A stretch of DNA of 64,000 bases from Streptomyces sp. TG1A-8 (GCF_030499535.1 NZ_JASTLB010000001.1:1240001-1304000); one strand, 5' to 3'. Numbered from the stretch's first letter, positions 17,412 to 25,722 are shown. Numbers and translations: made by a program. Notes: generated by a model from the letters alone, not told the origin.

Positions 17412-18764
17412 TCAGCTCCGGGCCAGGATGCCGTCGATCTTGCCGGACGCGTCCTTGAGGAGCTGGTCGATGTCGGCGTCCTCCTTGGTGAGGACGGCGG
17501 AGACGGCGCCGTCCAGGACGGAGTAGATCTGCTGGGCGTTGGGCGGCTCGATCTTCATCGTCAGCTTCTGGTTGCCGTCGAGGAAGGCCTGGTAGTTCTC
17601 CACCGGCACGTTGGCGTTGGCCTTCTTGACCTGCTGGTCCCTGGCGTCGGCGGCGCCGGTGAACAGGCGCGGCTCGGGCAGGCCCACGGGCGCGTCGTTC
17701 TTCTTGGCGCGGGCGTAGTCACCGAGGAAGCCCTCGCCGGGGGTCAGGAACATGTGGTCGAGCCACTTCAGGCCGGCGCGGATCTGGGCCGGGGTGTCCC
17801 GCTTGTTGAACATGTAGCCGTCGCCGCCGATGAGGGTGCCCCTGCCGCCGGGCATGGGGGCGAGCGCGAGGTCCTTGTAGTTGCCGCCCTTCTCCTTGAC
17901 CAGGATCGGGATGTTGTCGGGGGCGGCGAGGTACATGCCGAGCTTGCCCGAACCCATCATCTGCTGCGCGTCGTTGATGATGAGGAGCTGCTTGCTGCCC
18001 ATCGAGTCGTCCGCCCAGCGCATGTCGTGCAGGTTCTGCAGGACGGCGCGGCCCTCGGGGGTGTCGACGGTGGCCTTCCTGCCGTCGGCGCTGACGACGT
18101 CGCCGCCCTGCGAGTACAGCTCGGCGGTGAAGTGCCAGCCGCCCTGGTTCTGGGCGCTGTAGTCGGCGTACCCGACGGTGCCGCCGCCGAGCGCGGCGAT
18201 CCTCCTGGCGTCGGCGCGGACCTCCTCCCAGGTGGTGGGGGGCTTGTCGGGGTCGAGGCCGGCCTTCGCGAAGAGCTTGCGGTTGTAGACCAGTCCCATG
18301 GAGTATCCGGTGCGCGGTACGCCGTAGACCTTGCCGTCCACGGTGTAGATGTCCCGCAGCTGCTTCTGGATGCTGCCGTAGCTCTTGAGTTCCTTGAGGT
18401 ACGGGGTGAGGTCGGCCGCCTGGTGGATGTCGACGACGTGCCGGGCGTCGGTGAAGTACGTGTAGAAGACGTCCTCCATCTGGCCGCCGGCGAGTTTGGC
18501 GTCGAAGGTCTTGGGGTCCTGGCAGGGGAAGGCGTCGTGCGCGACGACGTCGACGTCCGGGTGCTGCTTCTCGAAGGAGGCGACGTCCTGCTCGAAGAAC
18601 CGGCGGTCGACCTTGGCGCTCTGGGGCGGCTCGCAGTTGACGGTGATGCGGGTCTTGCCGCCCGCCGCGTCGTCGTCGCCCGATCCGCAGGCGGACGCGG
18701 CGAGGGCGAGGGAGGAACAGATGCTGATCGCGACGAAGGTGCGGCGGACGCCGGTGCTACTCAT
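17412..18764 (-). CDS. Sugar ABC transporter substrate-binding lipoprotein
   Basis: A 450-residue extracytoplasmic solute-binding protein (family 1, CUT1). The lipobox LAASACGSG at residues about 22-30 marks lipidation at Cys. Cluster-1 features include YGVPRTGYSMGLVYNRKLFA and the W-rich C-terminal region. I chose the ATG at 18764 because it has GAGGGG upstream and gives a clean signal; a longer frame from 18839 adds an implausible N-terminus. It is the first structural gene of the operon, 119 nt from the LacI gene. An unusual feature is a second cysteine pair (NCEPP ... FPCQD) near the mature N-terminus, possibly a disulfide. Confidence 0.9.
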   Translation of the reverse strand: MSSTGVRRTFVAISICSSLALAASACGSGDDDAAGGKTRITVNCEPPQSAKVDRRFFEQDVASFEKQHPDVDVVAHDAFPCQDPKTFDAKLAGGQMEDVFYTYFTDARHVVDIHQAADLTPYLKELKSYGSIQKQLRDIYTVDGKVYGVPRTGYSMGLVYNRKLFAKAGLDPDKPPTTWEEVRADARRIAALGGGTVGYADYSAQNQGGWHFTAELYSQGGDVVSADGRKATVDTPEGRAVLQNLHDMRWADDSMGSKQLLIINDAQQMMGSGKLGMYLAAPDNIPILVKEKGGNYKDLALAPMPGGRGTLIGGDGYMFNKRDTPAQIRAGLKWLDHMFLTPGEGFLGDYARAKKNDAPVGLPEPRLFTGAADARDQQVKKANANVPVENYQAFLDGNQKLTMKIEPPNAQQIYSVLDGAVSAVLTKEDADIDQLLKDASGKIDGILARS

Positions 18765-18835
18765 CGGTGGACCCCTCAAGGCAGGAGCTGTGGGCGCCGC
18801 ACACTCAAGCACCGACGACACCGGCCCGCAAGATG

Positions 18836-18868
18836 TCACGCAGAATCTGTAATTATTTGACAGTCAGC
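18836..18868 (-). promoter_or_regulatory. AT-rich promoter region of the alpha-glucan transport genes
   Basis: Between the LacI gene and the binding-protein gene there is one AT-rich patch (CAAATAATTACAG on the minus strand), the only such patch in several kb, next to a CTTGCGGG half-site. It is a likely -10 region or operator. No well-spaced -35 element is evident. Confidence 0.35.
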
Positions 18869-18883
18869 CGAATCTTTCCGAAG

Positions 18884-19882
18884 TCAGTCGCGCGGGACTT
18901 GCGCGGTGGAGCCGCGCACCACCAGCTCGGGCTCGAACAGGAGTTCCTCGGCGGGTACGGCGGTGCCACCGATCTGCGCGTTCAGCAGTTCCACGGCCGC
19001 GCGGCCCATGGCCTCGATGGGCTGGCGGACGGTGGTCAGCGGGGGTTCGGTGCAGTTCATGAAGGCCGAGTCGTCGTAGCCGACCACGGAGATCCGCCCG
19101 GGGACGTCGCAGCCCTTGCGGCGGGCGGCCCGCACGGCACCGAGGGCCAGGGGGTCGCTGGCGCAGATGATGCCGGTGACGCCCCGGTCGATGAGGCGGG
19201 CGGCGGCCGCGTGACCGCCCTCGATGGAGAAGATGGCGCGGGCGACGAAGTCGTCCGGCAGGTCGCCGGCGATGGCGCGCGCGGCGGCCAGTTTGCGCGC
19301 CGAGGGGATGTGGTCGCCGGGACCGAGGAGCAGGCCGATGCGCTGGTGGCCCAGGGAGGCCAGGTGCCGCCAGGCCTGCTCGACGGCGACGGCGTCGTCG
19401 CAGGACACGCCCGGGAAGCCGAGGTGTTCTATGGCCGCGTTGACCAGGACGACGGGGATGTTGCGCTCGGCGAGCAGGCGGTAGTGGTCGTGCGGGGCGT
19501 CCGCCTGCGCGTACAGGCCGCCGGCGAAGACGACGCCGGAGACCTGCTGCTGGAGCAGCAGTTCGACGTAGTCCGCCTCCGACACCCCGCCCTTGGTCTG
19601 CGTGCACAGCACCGGGGTGAGTCCGTGCTGGGCCAGCGCGCCGCCGATGACCTCGGCGAAGGCCGGGAAGATGGGGTTCTGCAGCTCGGGCAGGACCAGG
19701 CCGACGAGCCGGGCGCGTTCGCCGCGCAACTGGGTGGGCCGCTCGTAGCCGAGCACGTCGAGGGCCGTCAGCACCGCCTGCCGGGTGGCGTCCGAGACGC
19801 CGGGCTTGCCGTTGAGCACCCGGCTGACGGTGGCCTCGCTGACCCCGACCTTCTTCGCCACATCCGCAAGTCGTCGCGTCAT
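18884..19882 (-). CDS. LacI-family repressor of the alpha-glucan operon
   Basis: A 332-residue LacI/GalR regulator. The helix-turn-helix is at residues 3-25 (RRLADVAKKVGVSEATVSRVL), followed by the hinge (LRGERARLVGLVLPELQNPIF) and a sugar-binding domain with ISVVGYDDSAFMNCTEPPLT. The ATG at 19882 begins exactly at the MTRRLADVA motif; the in-frame start 24 nt upstream only adds MACATLAP. It is cotranscribed with or adjacent to the binding-protein gene, so control of the operon is the obvious role. Repeated TTGC half-sites lie in front of it. Confidence 0.92.
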   Translation of the reverse strand: MTRRLADVAKKVGVSEATVSRVLNGKPGVSDATRQAVLTALDVLGYERPTQLRGERARLVGLVLPELQNPIFPAFAEVIGGALAQHGLTPVLCTQTKGGVSEADYVELLLQQQVSGVVFAGGLYAQADAPHDHYRLLAERNIPVVLVNAAIEHLGFPGVSCDDAVAVEQAWRHLASLGHQRIGLLLGPGDHIPSARKLAAARAIAGDLPDDFVARAIFSIEGGHAAAARLIDRGVTGIICASDPLALGAVRAARRKGCDVPGRISVVGYDDSAFMNCTEPPLTTVRQPIEAMGRAAVELLNAQIGGTAVPAEELLFEPELVVRGSTAQVPRD

Positions 19883-19885
19883 GGG

Positions 19886-19920
19886 CGCAAGGGTAGCGCA
19901 AGCCATGCAAGCTTTTTGCG
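19886..19920 (-). promoter_or_regulatory. Cluster of CGCAA/TTGCG half-sites upstream of lacI gene
   Basis: Within 35 bp there are CGCAA (19886), CGCAA (19897), TGCAA (19906) and TTGCG (19916); TGCAAGCTTTTTGCG at 19906-19920 forms an imperfect palindrome. LacI-family operators often contain such TTGC/GCAA halves, so this is a candidate autoregulatory operator overlapping the start region. Confidence 0.4.
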
Positions 19921-20005
19921 TAATCGTGGCGCGGGACGTCCCGGACCGGAGCGGGAGGACGTCCGGCCCGGCCCCGTCGGCGACCTGAACGCCGGCGGGG
20001 CCGGG

Positions 20006-20674
20006 TCAGTCCTCGGGGAGCGGGACGACCGTCAGGTGGGAGCCCGTGCCGCGGGGCCGGCGCGCCCGGCGGGCGGCGGTGGAGGGGCGGGCGTCGCGCA
20101 GGACCATCGTCAGGCGCGTGCAGCCGATCTCCTGGAGGGTCGGCGGCGTCTCGTCGACGATGCGGCACTCGGTGGGGCCCCGGCGCGGGTCGGGGTGGAC
20201 CAGCAGGCGCACGGCGCCGTCGAGCCGCGTCGCGGCCTCGCCGACGGCGCGGATCCAGTGCGGTAGCCCCTGCCGGTAGGCCGCCTCCATGAGCGGGTCC
20301 TGCGCGACGTCCCGGCGGACCGCCTGGAGCTCGCGGTCGTGGCCGTGGCTCTCCACCGCCGCCTTCAGGTGGGCCAGCATCGGCAGGCACCAGCCCGCCT
20401 CGTGGTCGCCGAGGACCGTGCCGGCGTCGGGGTGGAACAGGACGAACCGCAGGAAGTTGTCCCCGGGCATGGCCGTCGAATGAGGGCGCACGCCCCGGAA
20501 AAGTGTCTCGAACGCGCCGTTGGCCATGACCACGTTCCAGCGGTGGTCGACGACCAGGGACGGGAAGGCGACGGCCTCGACCAGCGCGGCACAGTCCTGG
20601 AGGTACGCCTGGACCTCGCAGCTCTCGGGGACGGGCCGCGGCGCCGGCCACGGCCCTCCTGCCTGTCGTGCCAT
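20006..20674 (-). CDS. Stand-alone MmyB-like ligand-binding (PAS-type) regulator domain
   Basis: A 222-residue protein matching the MmyB-like domain usually found behind an XRE helix-turn-helix in Streptomyces: AFPSLVVDHRWNVVMANGAFETLF, NFLRFVLFHPDA and the C-terminal IGCTRLTMVLRDA. The N-terminal DNA-binding region is absent: only about 25 residues precede the domain. It may sense a ligand (fatty acids are known ligands in homologues) and act on a partner. It is divergent from an XRE gene and a metalloprotease-like gene, suggesting one system split into parts. Confidence 0.8.
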   Translation of the reverse strand: MARQAGGPWPAPRPVPESCEVQAYLQDCAALVEAVAFPSLVVDHRWNVVMANGAFETLFRGVRPHSTAMPGDNFLRFVLFHPDAGTVLGDHEAGWCLPMLAHLKAAVESHGHDRELQAVRRDVAQDPLMEAAYRQGLPHWIRAVGEAATRLDGAVRLLVHPDPRRGPTECRIVDETPPTLQEIGCTRLTMVLRDARPSTAARRARRPRGTGSHLTVVPLPED

Positions 20675-20911
20675 CGGGAGGTCACCCCTCTTGCCTCTGC
20701 GCCTTCACGCGGCGATGCGATCCTGCTGCTCCGACGAGAGCCGTGTCAACTATCGTGGCATTCCGTGCCGGTGGGCGGCCGGAACACGCCACAGTTGTGG
20801 CGACGCCTGGAAGTGGGTTCGAAGCACCGGTTACGCTCCGGGAGTTCACGGCGACCGTTTGTGGGGGCACGGACGCAACCGGAGCCCCCGAGAGACGTAG
20901 GAGTGCTGTCG

Positions 20912-21568
20912 GTGACGGATGGCTACGAGGATCCGGGCGCCGCGGCGACCGCCCAGCTGCCGGCCGTCGTCGCCCGCGTCACCGCGCTCGCCGACCGGCT
21001 CGGCGTGCCGCACGCCGAGGTCTTCGACACCGGACGGCTCTCCGTCGGCTGCGGCGTCCCGGAACCGGTGGTCAAGGCCCTGCTGAGCGGGCGGCCGGCG
21101 GGCGAGCCGGACGTGCAGGCCCGTTTCCTGCAACGCCTGGACCTGCTGCGGCGCACCCGGCTGAAGCCGGGCGGCCGCAGGTACACGCAGCAGGAGATAG
21201 CCGACGGCGCGGGCATGTCCCGGCAGCAGGCCGGCGCCCTCATCAACGGCGACCGGCGCCCCACCATGGAGCACTGCGACGCCCTGCAGCGGTTCTTCCG
21301 CGTGCACGCCGGGTTCCTGACGGCGGAGGACCCCGAGGCACTGGCCGGGGCCCTGCAGCGCACCGAGCAGGAGCTGCTGCAGAAGCTCGCCGACCGGGAG
21401 CGGGCGGCGGCCGAGGCGGCCGACGACCCGCTGGAGCGGCTGTTGCAGGACCACGGGGTGCGCGGGATCGCCTGGCGGGCCGCCCAGCTGCCCACCGACC
21501 AGCACCGGGACAAGGTCGCCGAATGGCTCGACATGCTCCTGGAGAGCGTCAAGCGGCCCGAGTCGTGA
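20912..21568 (+). CDS. XRE-family DNA-binding regulator
   Basis: A 218-residue protein with a helix-turn-helix in the middle (about residues 92-120, RRYTQQEIADGAGMSRQQAGAL followed by INGDRRP), rather than at the N-terminus as in most XRE proteins. A helical N-terminal half and a charged, coiled C-terminal tail (LQRTEQELLQKLADRERAAAEAAD) flank it. The GTG at 20912 has GTAGGAG about 8 nt upstream; a GTG at 20903 is the alternative. It is followed after 14 nt by the ImmA-like gene, a classical repressor/protease pairing. Ligand and targets are unknown. Confidence 0.8.
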   Translation: MTDGYEDPGAAATAQLPAVVARVTALADRLGVPHAEVFDTGRLSVGCGVPEPVVKALLSGRPAGEPDVQARFLQRLDLLRRTRLKPGGRRYTQQEIADGAGMSRQQAGALINGDRRPTMEHCDALQRFFRVHAGFLTAEDPEALAGALQRTEQELLQKLADRERAAAEAADDPLERLLQDHGVRGIAWRAAQLPTDQHRDKVAEWLDMLLESVKRPES

Positions 21569-21582
21569 GCCGGGGGAGGACC

Positions 21583-22139
21583 GTGGGCATCGGCAGGGCC
21601 ATGCGCCGTCTGTGCGCCGAGCTGGCCGGTGAGCTGACGCTGCCGGCACCGGCCGAGCCGCACGAGCTGTACCACGCGCTGTGCGCGGCGATGAGCCGCC
21701 GCCGCGGCCGCCCGGTGCTCTTCCGCACGGCCGTCTTCCCCCCGGTACGGCCAGCGGGATGTGGCTGGACATGGCCGACCGCGACCTGGTCGTCGTGGAG
21801 GAGCGCACCGCGCCCGACCACCAGCTGGTGATCCTGGGCCACGAGCTGTGGCACATGCAGGCCGACCACGCGGGCCACCACGTCGACGGGGTCGGGGTCG
21901 CCGCACGGCTGCTGGGCGACGACACCGACCGGGCCGTGCTGCAGGACGTGCTGCACCGGGTCGCCACGCGCACCCGCTTCGACCGGGGCGAGGAACGCGA
22001 GGCCGAGGCCTTCGGACTGCTCCTCGCCACCAAGTGCCGCGCCTGGCTGTCCGGCTCGGCCGTGCGGACCCAGACCCGCCGCGACGGCGTGGCGGGCCGC
22101 ATCGAGGCCTCCCTCGGCTATCCGGGTCCGCAGGGCTGA
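21583..22139 (+). pseudogene. ImmA/IrrE-like metallopeptidase with a one-base frameshift
   Basis: Frame 1 from the GTG at 21583 (strong GGGGGAGG site) reads GIGRAMRRLCAELAGELTLP and continues to RTAVFPP. Frame 3 then continues GTASGMWLDMADRDLVVVEE through the zinc motif HELWHMQADH and a normal C-terminus at 22139. Restoring one C to the six-C run at 21738-21743 fuses the parts into a protein of about 185 residues. HELWH supplies two zinc His and the catalytic Glu. In homologous pairs the protease cleaves the neighbouring XRE repressor. As read, the gene is broken; a sequencing error in the C run is equally possible. Confidence 0.75.
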
Positions 22140-22153
22140 GCCGTCCGCCCCGC

Positions 22154-22201
22154 GCCGCCCCACCGGACGGCCCGCGGGAGGGCCGGGCACGGTGGGGCGG
22201 C
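22154..22201 (+). terminator. Hairpin after the ImmA-like gene
   Basis: A 12-bp perfect stem (GCCGCCCCACCG with its complement, 22154-22165/22190-22201) with a GC-rich 24-nt loop begins 15 nt past the stop. Confidence 0.55.
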
Positions 22202-22237
22202 CACCCGGCCGCGCCGGCCGGCGACCGCGCACGGGGT

Positions 22238-22295
22238 GCGGGAGGAGGGGGCGGGAGGAGGGGGCGGGAAGTCCCTCCCGCGGTCCTCCTCCCGC
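22238..22295. repeat. 13-bp tandem GCGGGAGGAGGGG repeat with downstream hairpin arm
   Basis: Two exact copies (22238-22250, 22251-22263) and a partial third. Part of the second copy pairs over 11 bp with 22285-22295, so a hairpin could form. The stretch lies in the 307-bp gap between the ImmA-like gene and a small-protein gene; no gene is seen in the gap. Confidence 0.6.
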
Positions 22296-22446
22296 GCGCG
22301 GGCAGGCGCCGGGTGGGTCCCGCGCGCGTTCCGCCCCCGGCGTTGTCAGTGGCGGGCGGCAAGCTGGGGGCGTGCGCCGCACGAGCGGGCGGTGCGCGGC
22401 GCCGCAGCGCGCGACGAGTGACGCCGAAACCGGGGAGAGCCGACCG

Positions 22447-22674
22447 ATGCCCACCGCCGTACCGACCGACCGTGAACGCACCGCCGTGCAGGCCTACCTG
22501 CGGTTGCTGCACACCGTGCGCGCCGCCTTCGACGGGCCGCCGGGCGCCGGCCGGCCGCCCCTCGTGCCGCCCTCCGTGCTCGCCGAGGCCGAACGGGCGC
22601 TGGCGCGGGCGGGCTTCACGGGCAACGAGGAGGAGTTCTTCCGGCTGCTGGGCGCGTGGTGCCCGGCCCGGTGA
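22447..22674 (+). CDS. Small conserved-looking protein of unknown function
   Basis: A 75-residue soluble, helical protein (MPTAVPTDRERTAVQAYLRL ... FTGNEEEFFRLLGAWCPAR) starting at the ATG at 22447 after GGGGAGAGCC. It has Streptomyces codon bias, no signal peptide and no motif I recognise. A strong stem-loop follows directly. I cannot assign a function. Confidence 0.6.
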   Translation: MPTAVPTDRERTAVQAYLRLLHTVRAAFDGPPGAGRPPLVPPSVLAEAERALARAGFTGNEEEFFRLLGAWCPAR

Positions 22675-22683
22675 GCGGGGCGC

Positions 22684-22731
22684 GCGGTGTCCGTCCCGCA
22701 CGCCCGTTCAGGAGTGCGGGACGGACACCGC
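22684..22731. terminator. Perfect 17-bp stem between convergent genes
   Basis: Arms at 22684-22700 and 22715-22731 are fully complementary. It begins 10 nt after the small-protein stop and extends over the last codons of the convergent phosphopantetheinyl transferase gene. Confidence 0.75.
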
Positions 22732-23388
22732 GGTCAGCACCAGGGAGTCCGCGACCAGCCAGCGGCCCTCGAACCCGGTCAGGCGCACGCCGCCCACCAG
22801 CGGACCGGGGACGAGGAGCCGGGCGTGGAAGCCGCCCCGGGCGGCGGAGCCGGGGGCGGGCCAAAGGTCGATGTCGGCCTCGGAGAAGTCGAGCCAGGCG
22901 CGGGTGAGGGGGAACCACGCCTTGTACACGGACTCCTTCGCGCTGAACAGCAGCCGGTCCCAGTGGACTTCGGGCCGGACGGCGCACAGCTCGCGGTGCC
23001 GGGCCTGCTCGGCGGGCACCGCGACGCTGTCGAAGACGCCGTCCGGGAGGGGGCCGTGCGGTTCGGCGTCGATCCCGAGGGAGGCCAGGTCGGCGGCGCG
23101 GACGAGGGCCGCGGCGCGGTAGCCCTCGCAGTGGGTCATGCTGCCGGCTATGCCGTCCGGCCAGCGCGGCGCACCGCGCTGACCGGGGAGCACGGGCTGC
23201 GGAGGCACGCCGAGCTTCTCCATGGCGCGCCGGGCGCAGATCCGTACGGCGGCGAACTCCCGGCGCCGCTTGTCCACCGCGCGCTCGACGAGCCGCTCCT
23301 CCTCCGGGTACAGCGCGGTGACCCGGTCCTCCTGGTCACCGAACGCCTCCACGGCTACCACCGACTCCGGGAGCAGTTCCTCGATCAC
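22708..23388 (-). CDS. 4'-phosphopantetheinyl transferase (EntD/NpgA-like Sfp type)
   Basis: A 226-residue enzyme that transfers phosphopantetheine from CoA to carrier proteins. The signatures are ASLGIDAEPHG (Mg-binding Asp and Glu), the SMTHCEGYRAAALV segment and FSAKESVYKAWFPL (KExxYK). The GTG start at 23388 lies inside the upstream metallophosphoesterase gene, an overlap of 53 nt, with ATGGAGG as ribosome site. It therefore looks translationally coupled to that gene. There is no polyketide or peptide synthase nearby, so it probably serves carrier proteins encoded elsewhere. Confidence 0.9.
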   Translation of the reverse strand: MIEELLPESVVAVEAFGDQEDRVTALYPEEERLVERAVDKRRREFAAVRICARRAMEKLGVPPQPVLPGQRGAPRWPDGIAGSMTHCEGYRAAALVRAADLASLGIDAEPHGPLPDGVFDSVAVPAEQARHRELCAVRPEVHWDRLLFSAKESVYKAWFPLTRAWLDFSEADIDLWPAPGSAARGGFHARLLVPGPLVGGVRLTGFEGRWLVADSLVLTAVSVPHS

Positions 23389-24262
23389 CGGGTCCGACCT
23401 CCATCGGCAGGATGCGGCGCAGTTGTCCGGGGGGTCCCGGGCGCTTGCGCCATTCGCGGGGGTATCCCACGGACACCTCTTCGAAGCGGACGCCCTCGTG
23501 CCAGGTGGTCCGCGGGATGTGCAGATGACCGTAGACCATGGTCCGCACGCGGAAGCGGCGGTGCCAGTCGGCGGTCAGCCCGGTGCCGCACCACATGGCG
23601 AACTCCGGGTGCCACAGCACACTGGTGGGGTGCCGGTCCAGCGGATAGTGGCCGGCGAGGACGGTCGGCAGGTCGGCGGGCAGTTCGGCCAGCCGGCGCT
23701 CGGTCTCGGCGACGCGGGCGCGGCACCAGTCCTCGCGGGTGGGGTAGGGGTCCGGGTGGAGCAGGTACTCGTCGTTGCAGACGATGCCGGTGCTCTCCGC
23801 GTAGGCGAGGCCCTCCTCCTTGGTGGTGCAGCCGGCCGGCAGGAAGGAGTAGTCGTACAGCAGGAAGAGCGGGGCGACGGCGACCGGCCCGCCGGGGCCG
23901 TCCCACACCGGGTACGGGTCCTCGGGCGTGGTCACGCCCAGTTCCCGGCACAGCGCGACGAGGTGCTCGTAGCGGGCGACGCCGCGCAGGGTGACCGGGT
24001 CGCTGGGATGGGTCCACAGCTCGTGGTTGCCGGGCGCCCACAGGACCTTGCGGAAGCGGCCCGCGAGGGTGGCCAGGGCCCAGCGGATGTCGGCGACGGT
24101 CTCGGCGACGTCCCCGGCCACGATGAGCCAGTCGTCGTCCGAGCGCGGGCGCATCCCCTCGACGAGGGCACGGTTCTCGGCATAGCCGATGTGCAGGTCA
24201 CTGATGGCCAGCAGCTGTCCGGCCCCGGCCGTCGACTCCACCGCGTACCCCTTTCCGATCAT
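23336..24262 (-). CDS. Calcineurin-like metallophosphoesterase
   Basis: A 308-residue cytoplasmic hydrolase with the full dinuclear-metal motif set: ISDLHIGY, VAGDVAET, APGNHELW, LAGHYPL and YGHLHIPR. The ATG at 24262 is preferred over one 24 nt upstream because the family N-terminus is short. It overlaps the downstream phosphopantetheinyl transferase gene by 53 nt; the pair is a recurrent arrangement in Streptomyces as I remember it. A link to CoA or phosphopantetheine turnover is possible but unproven. Confidence 0.9.
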   Translation of the reverse strand: MIGKGYAVESTAGAGQLLAISDLHIGYAENRALVEGMRPRSDDDWLIVAGDVAETVADIRWALATLAGRFRKVLWAPGNHELWTHPSDPVTLRGVARYEHLVALCRELGVTTPEDPYPVWDGPGGPVAVAPLFLLYDYSFLPAGCTTKEEGLAYAESTGIVCNDEYLLHPDPYPTREDWCRARVAETERRLAELPADLPTVLAGHYPLDRHPTSVLWHPEFAMWCGTGLTADWHRRFRVRTMVYGHLHIPRTTWHEGVRFEEVSVGYPREWRKRPGPPGQLRRILPMEVGPGDRGTAPGVGGSRGGVR

Positions 24263-24325
24263 CCGGTCGGCACCAAGAGAACACATACACCGGGCGGGAG
24301 CAAGGATTTCTCCGGCCAGGAGGGG

Positions 24326-24424
24326 GGCTGGACAGCGACTCGAGGAGGGCTGGACAGCGGCTGGACGACTCGGGGGACCGGTAACACGCGCGTTGCACGC
24401 GTGACCCTTCGAAAGCCGTATGAT
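24326..24424 (+). promoter_or_regulatory. Promoter region with GGCTGGACAGCG direct repeats
   Basis: GGCTGGACAGCG occurs at 24326-24337 and 24348-24359, 22 bp apart (two helical turns), each preceded by GGAGG, with a partial third copy (GGCTGGACGACTCG) from 24359. Downstream are TTGCAC at 24393 and TATGAT at 24419, a possible but over-long (20 bp) promoter pair. It lies in the 278-bp gap upstream of the ATP-grasp gene. Confidence 0.45.
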
Positions 24425-24540
24425 CGCCCCGACGCCAACACCCTCACCCCCCTCGCACAGGGCCGTTTGGCCTCCCTTCCTTCCTCCTGCCCGGGCCCGG
24501 GCCGCCGCGTCCTGCCCGAAAACCCCGAAAGGCGGCCTGC

Positions 24541-25674
24541 ATGCCCTCTCGCGTACGCGTCTGGCTCAACCGCACGTACGCGGAGAACGTGTTCTTCATG
24601 GATCAGCTGCGGAGAAATCCCAGCGACCGCGCGGTGGAGATCCACGCCACCCACGGCGACCCCGACTCCCCCGTGCTGGCGGCGGCCGACACCGCCGACC
24701 TGGAGCCGGAGGGCCTGTCCCCGGCCGCGTACGTGGAGTACGCCCTCGACCAGTGCGCCCGGCGCGGCATCGACGTGTTCGTGCCCCGGCTGGGCCAGGC
24801 CGCGATCGTGGCGCACCGCGCCGAGTTCGAGGCGGTGGGCACGGCGCTGCTGGCGCCGACCCCGCAGGCGGTGGCCGTCTTCGAGGACAAGGCGATCGCG
24901 TACGAGGCGGTCGCCTCGGTCGGCGTGCCGGTGCCGCCGTGGTGGCGGGTGCGCACGGCGGACCAACTCCTCGCTGCTGTCGATGAGTTGGAGACGGCCG
25001 GGTACCGGGCGTGCTTCAAGCCGGCCGCCGGCGCGGGCGGGGTCGGCTTCCGCGTGATCACGCGCGCCCCCTTCTCCCTCGCGCACCTCGGCGGTTTTCC
25101 GGGGCCCCAGGTCCAGTTGGACCTGGTCGTCGAGGCGCTGCGGCGGGCCGAGGAGCCGGTGGACTGGCTGGTGATGCCGCGCCTGGAGCAGCCGGAGGTG
25201 TCCGTGGACTGCCTGACCGGGCCGGACAACCGGATCCGGCTCGCCGTGGGGCGCACGAAGAACGGCCGCCGCCGGGGTTTCACGCTGCACGAGCGGTGGC
25301 TGGAGCCGGCCCGGCTGATCGCGGAGGGCTTCGGGCTGCACTACCTGTCCAACGTCCAGTTCCGCATGTTCGGCGACCGGCCCGTGCTGCTGGACGTCAA
25401 CACGCGGCCCGCCGGGGGGCTGCACCAGCTGTCGCTCTGCGGGGTCAACGCCCCTTGGGCGGCCGTGCAGTTGGCACTCGGCGAGGACCCGGGGACGATC
25501 GAGCCGCCGTTCCTCGGGCAGGACTACACGGTGGTGTCGGGACTCCGCCCGCTGCGGCCCGGGACGCCCGTGCGGCAGGGCGTGGAGGAGGCGGCCGACG
25601 TCCTGCTGCCGGCCGTGCCCACGCCCGTGGGGTCCGCCGAGCCGGCCGGGACGGTCCAGGCGCTGCCGCTGTAG
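24541..25674 (+). CDS. ATP-grasp domain ligase
   Basis: A 377-residue protein. Residues 1-110 are a preATP-grasp domain (VRVWLNRTYAENVFFMDQLR); residues 110-330 carry the ATP-grasp fold (FEDKAIAYEAVASVGVPVPP, the glycine-rich KPAAGAGGVGFRV and the metal-binding LLDVNTRPAGG). Such enzymes join a carboxylate to an amine or thiol using ATP. The ATG at 24541 is clear. It is monocistronic with its own terminator, and no partner genes indicate the substrate. It is unlike carbamoyl-phosphate or D-Ala ligases in length; function unknown. Confidence 0.85.
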   Translation: MPSRVRVWLNRTYAENVFFMDQLRRNPSDRAVEIHATHGDPDSPVLAAADTADLEPEGLSPAAYVEYALDQCARRGIDVFVPRLGQAAIVAHRAEFEAVGTALLAPTPQAVAVFEDKAIAYEAVASVGVPVPPWWRVRTADQLLAAVDELETAGYRACFKPAAGAGGVGFRVITRAPFSLAHLGGFPGPQVQLDLVVEALRRAEEPVDWLVMPRLEQPEVSVDCLTGPDNRIRLAVGRTKNGRRRGFTLHERWLEPARLIAEGFGLHYLSNVQFRMFGDRPVLLDVNTRPAGGLHQLSLCGVNAPWAAVQLALGEDPGTIEPPFLGQDYTVVSGLRPLRPGTPVRQGVEEAADVLLPAVPTPVGSAEPAGTVQALPL

Positions 25675-25722
25675 GCGGTGCGCCGGCCGCGGGCCGTCCG
25701 CGACCGCCCGGCGAGGCCGCGC

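Noticed and set aside
22708..25674. Phosphopantetheinyl transferase and ATP-grasp genes as part of a secondary-metabolite cluster
   Set aside because: No synthase, carrier protein or tailoring genes are adjacent, and the two transcripts are separated and oppositely oriented.
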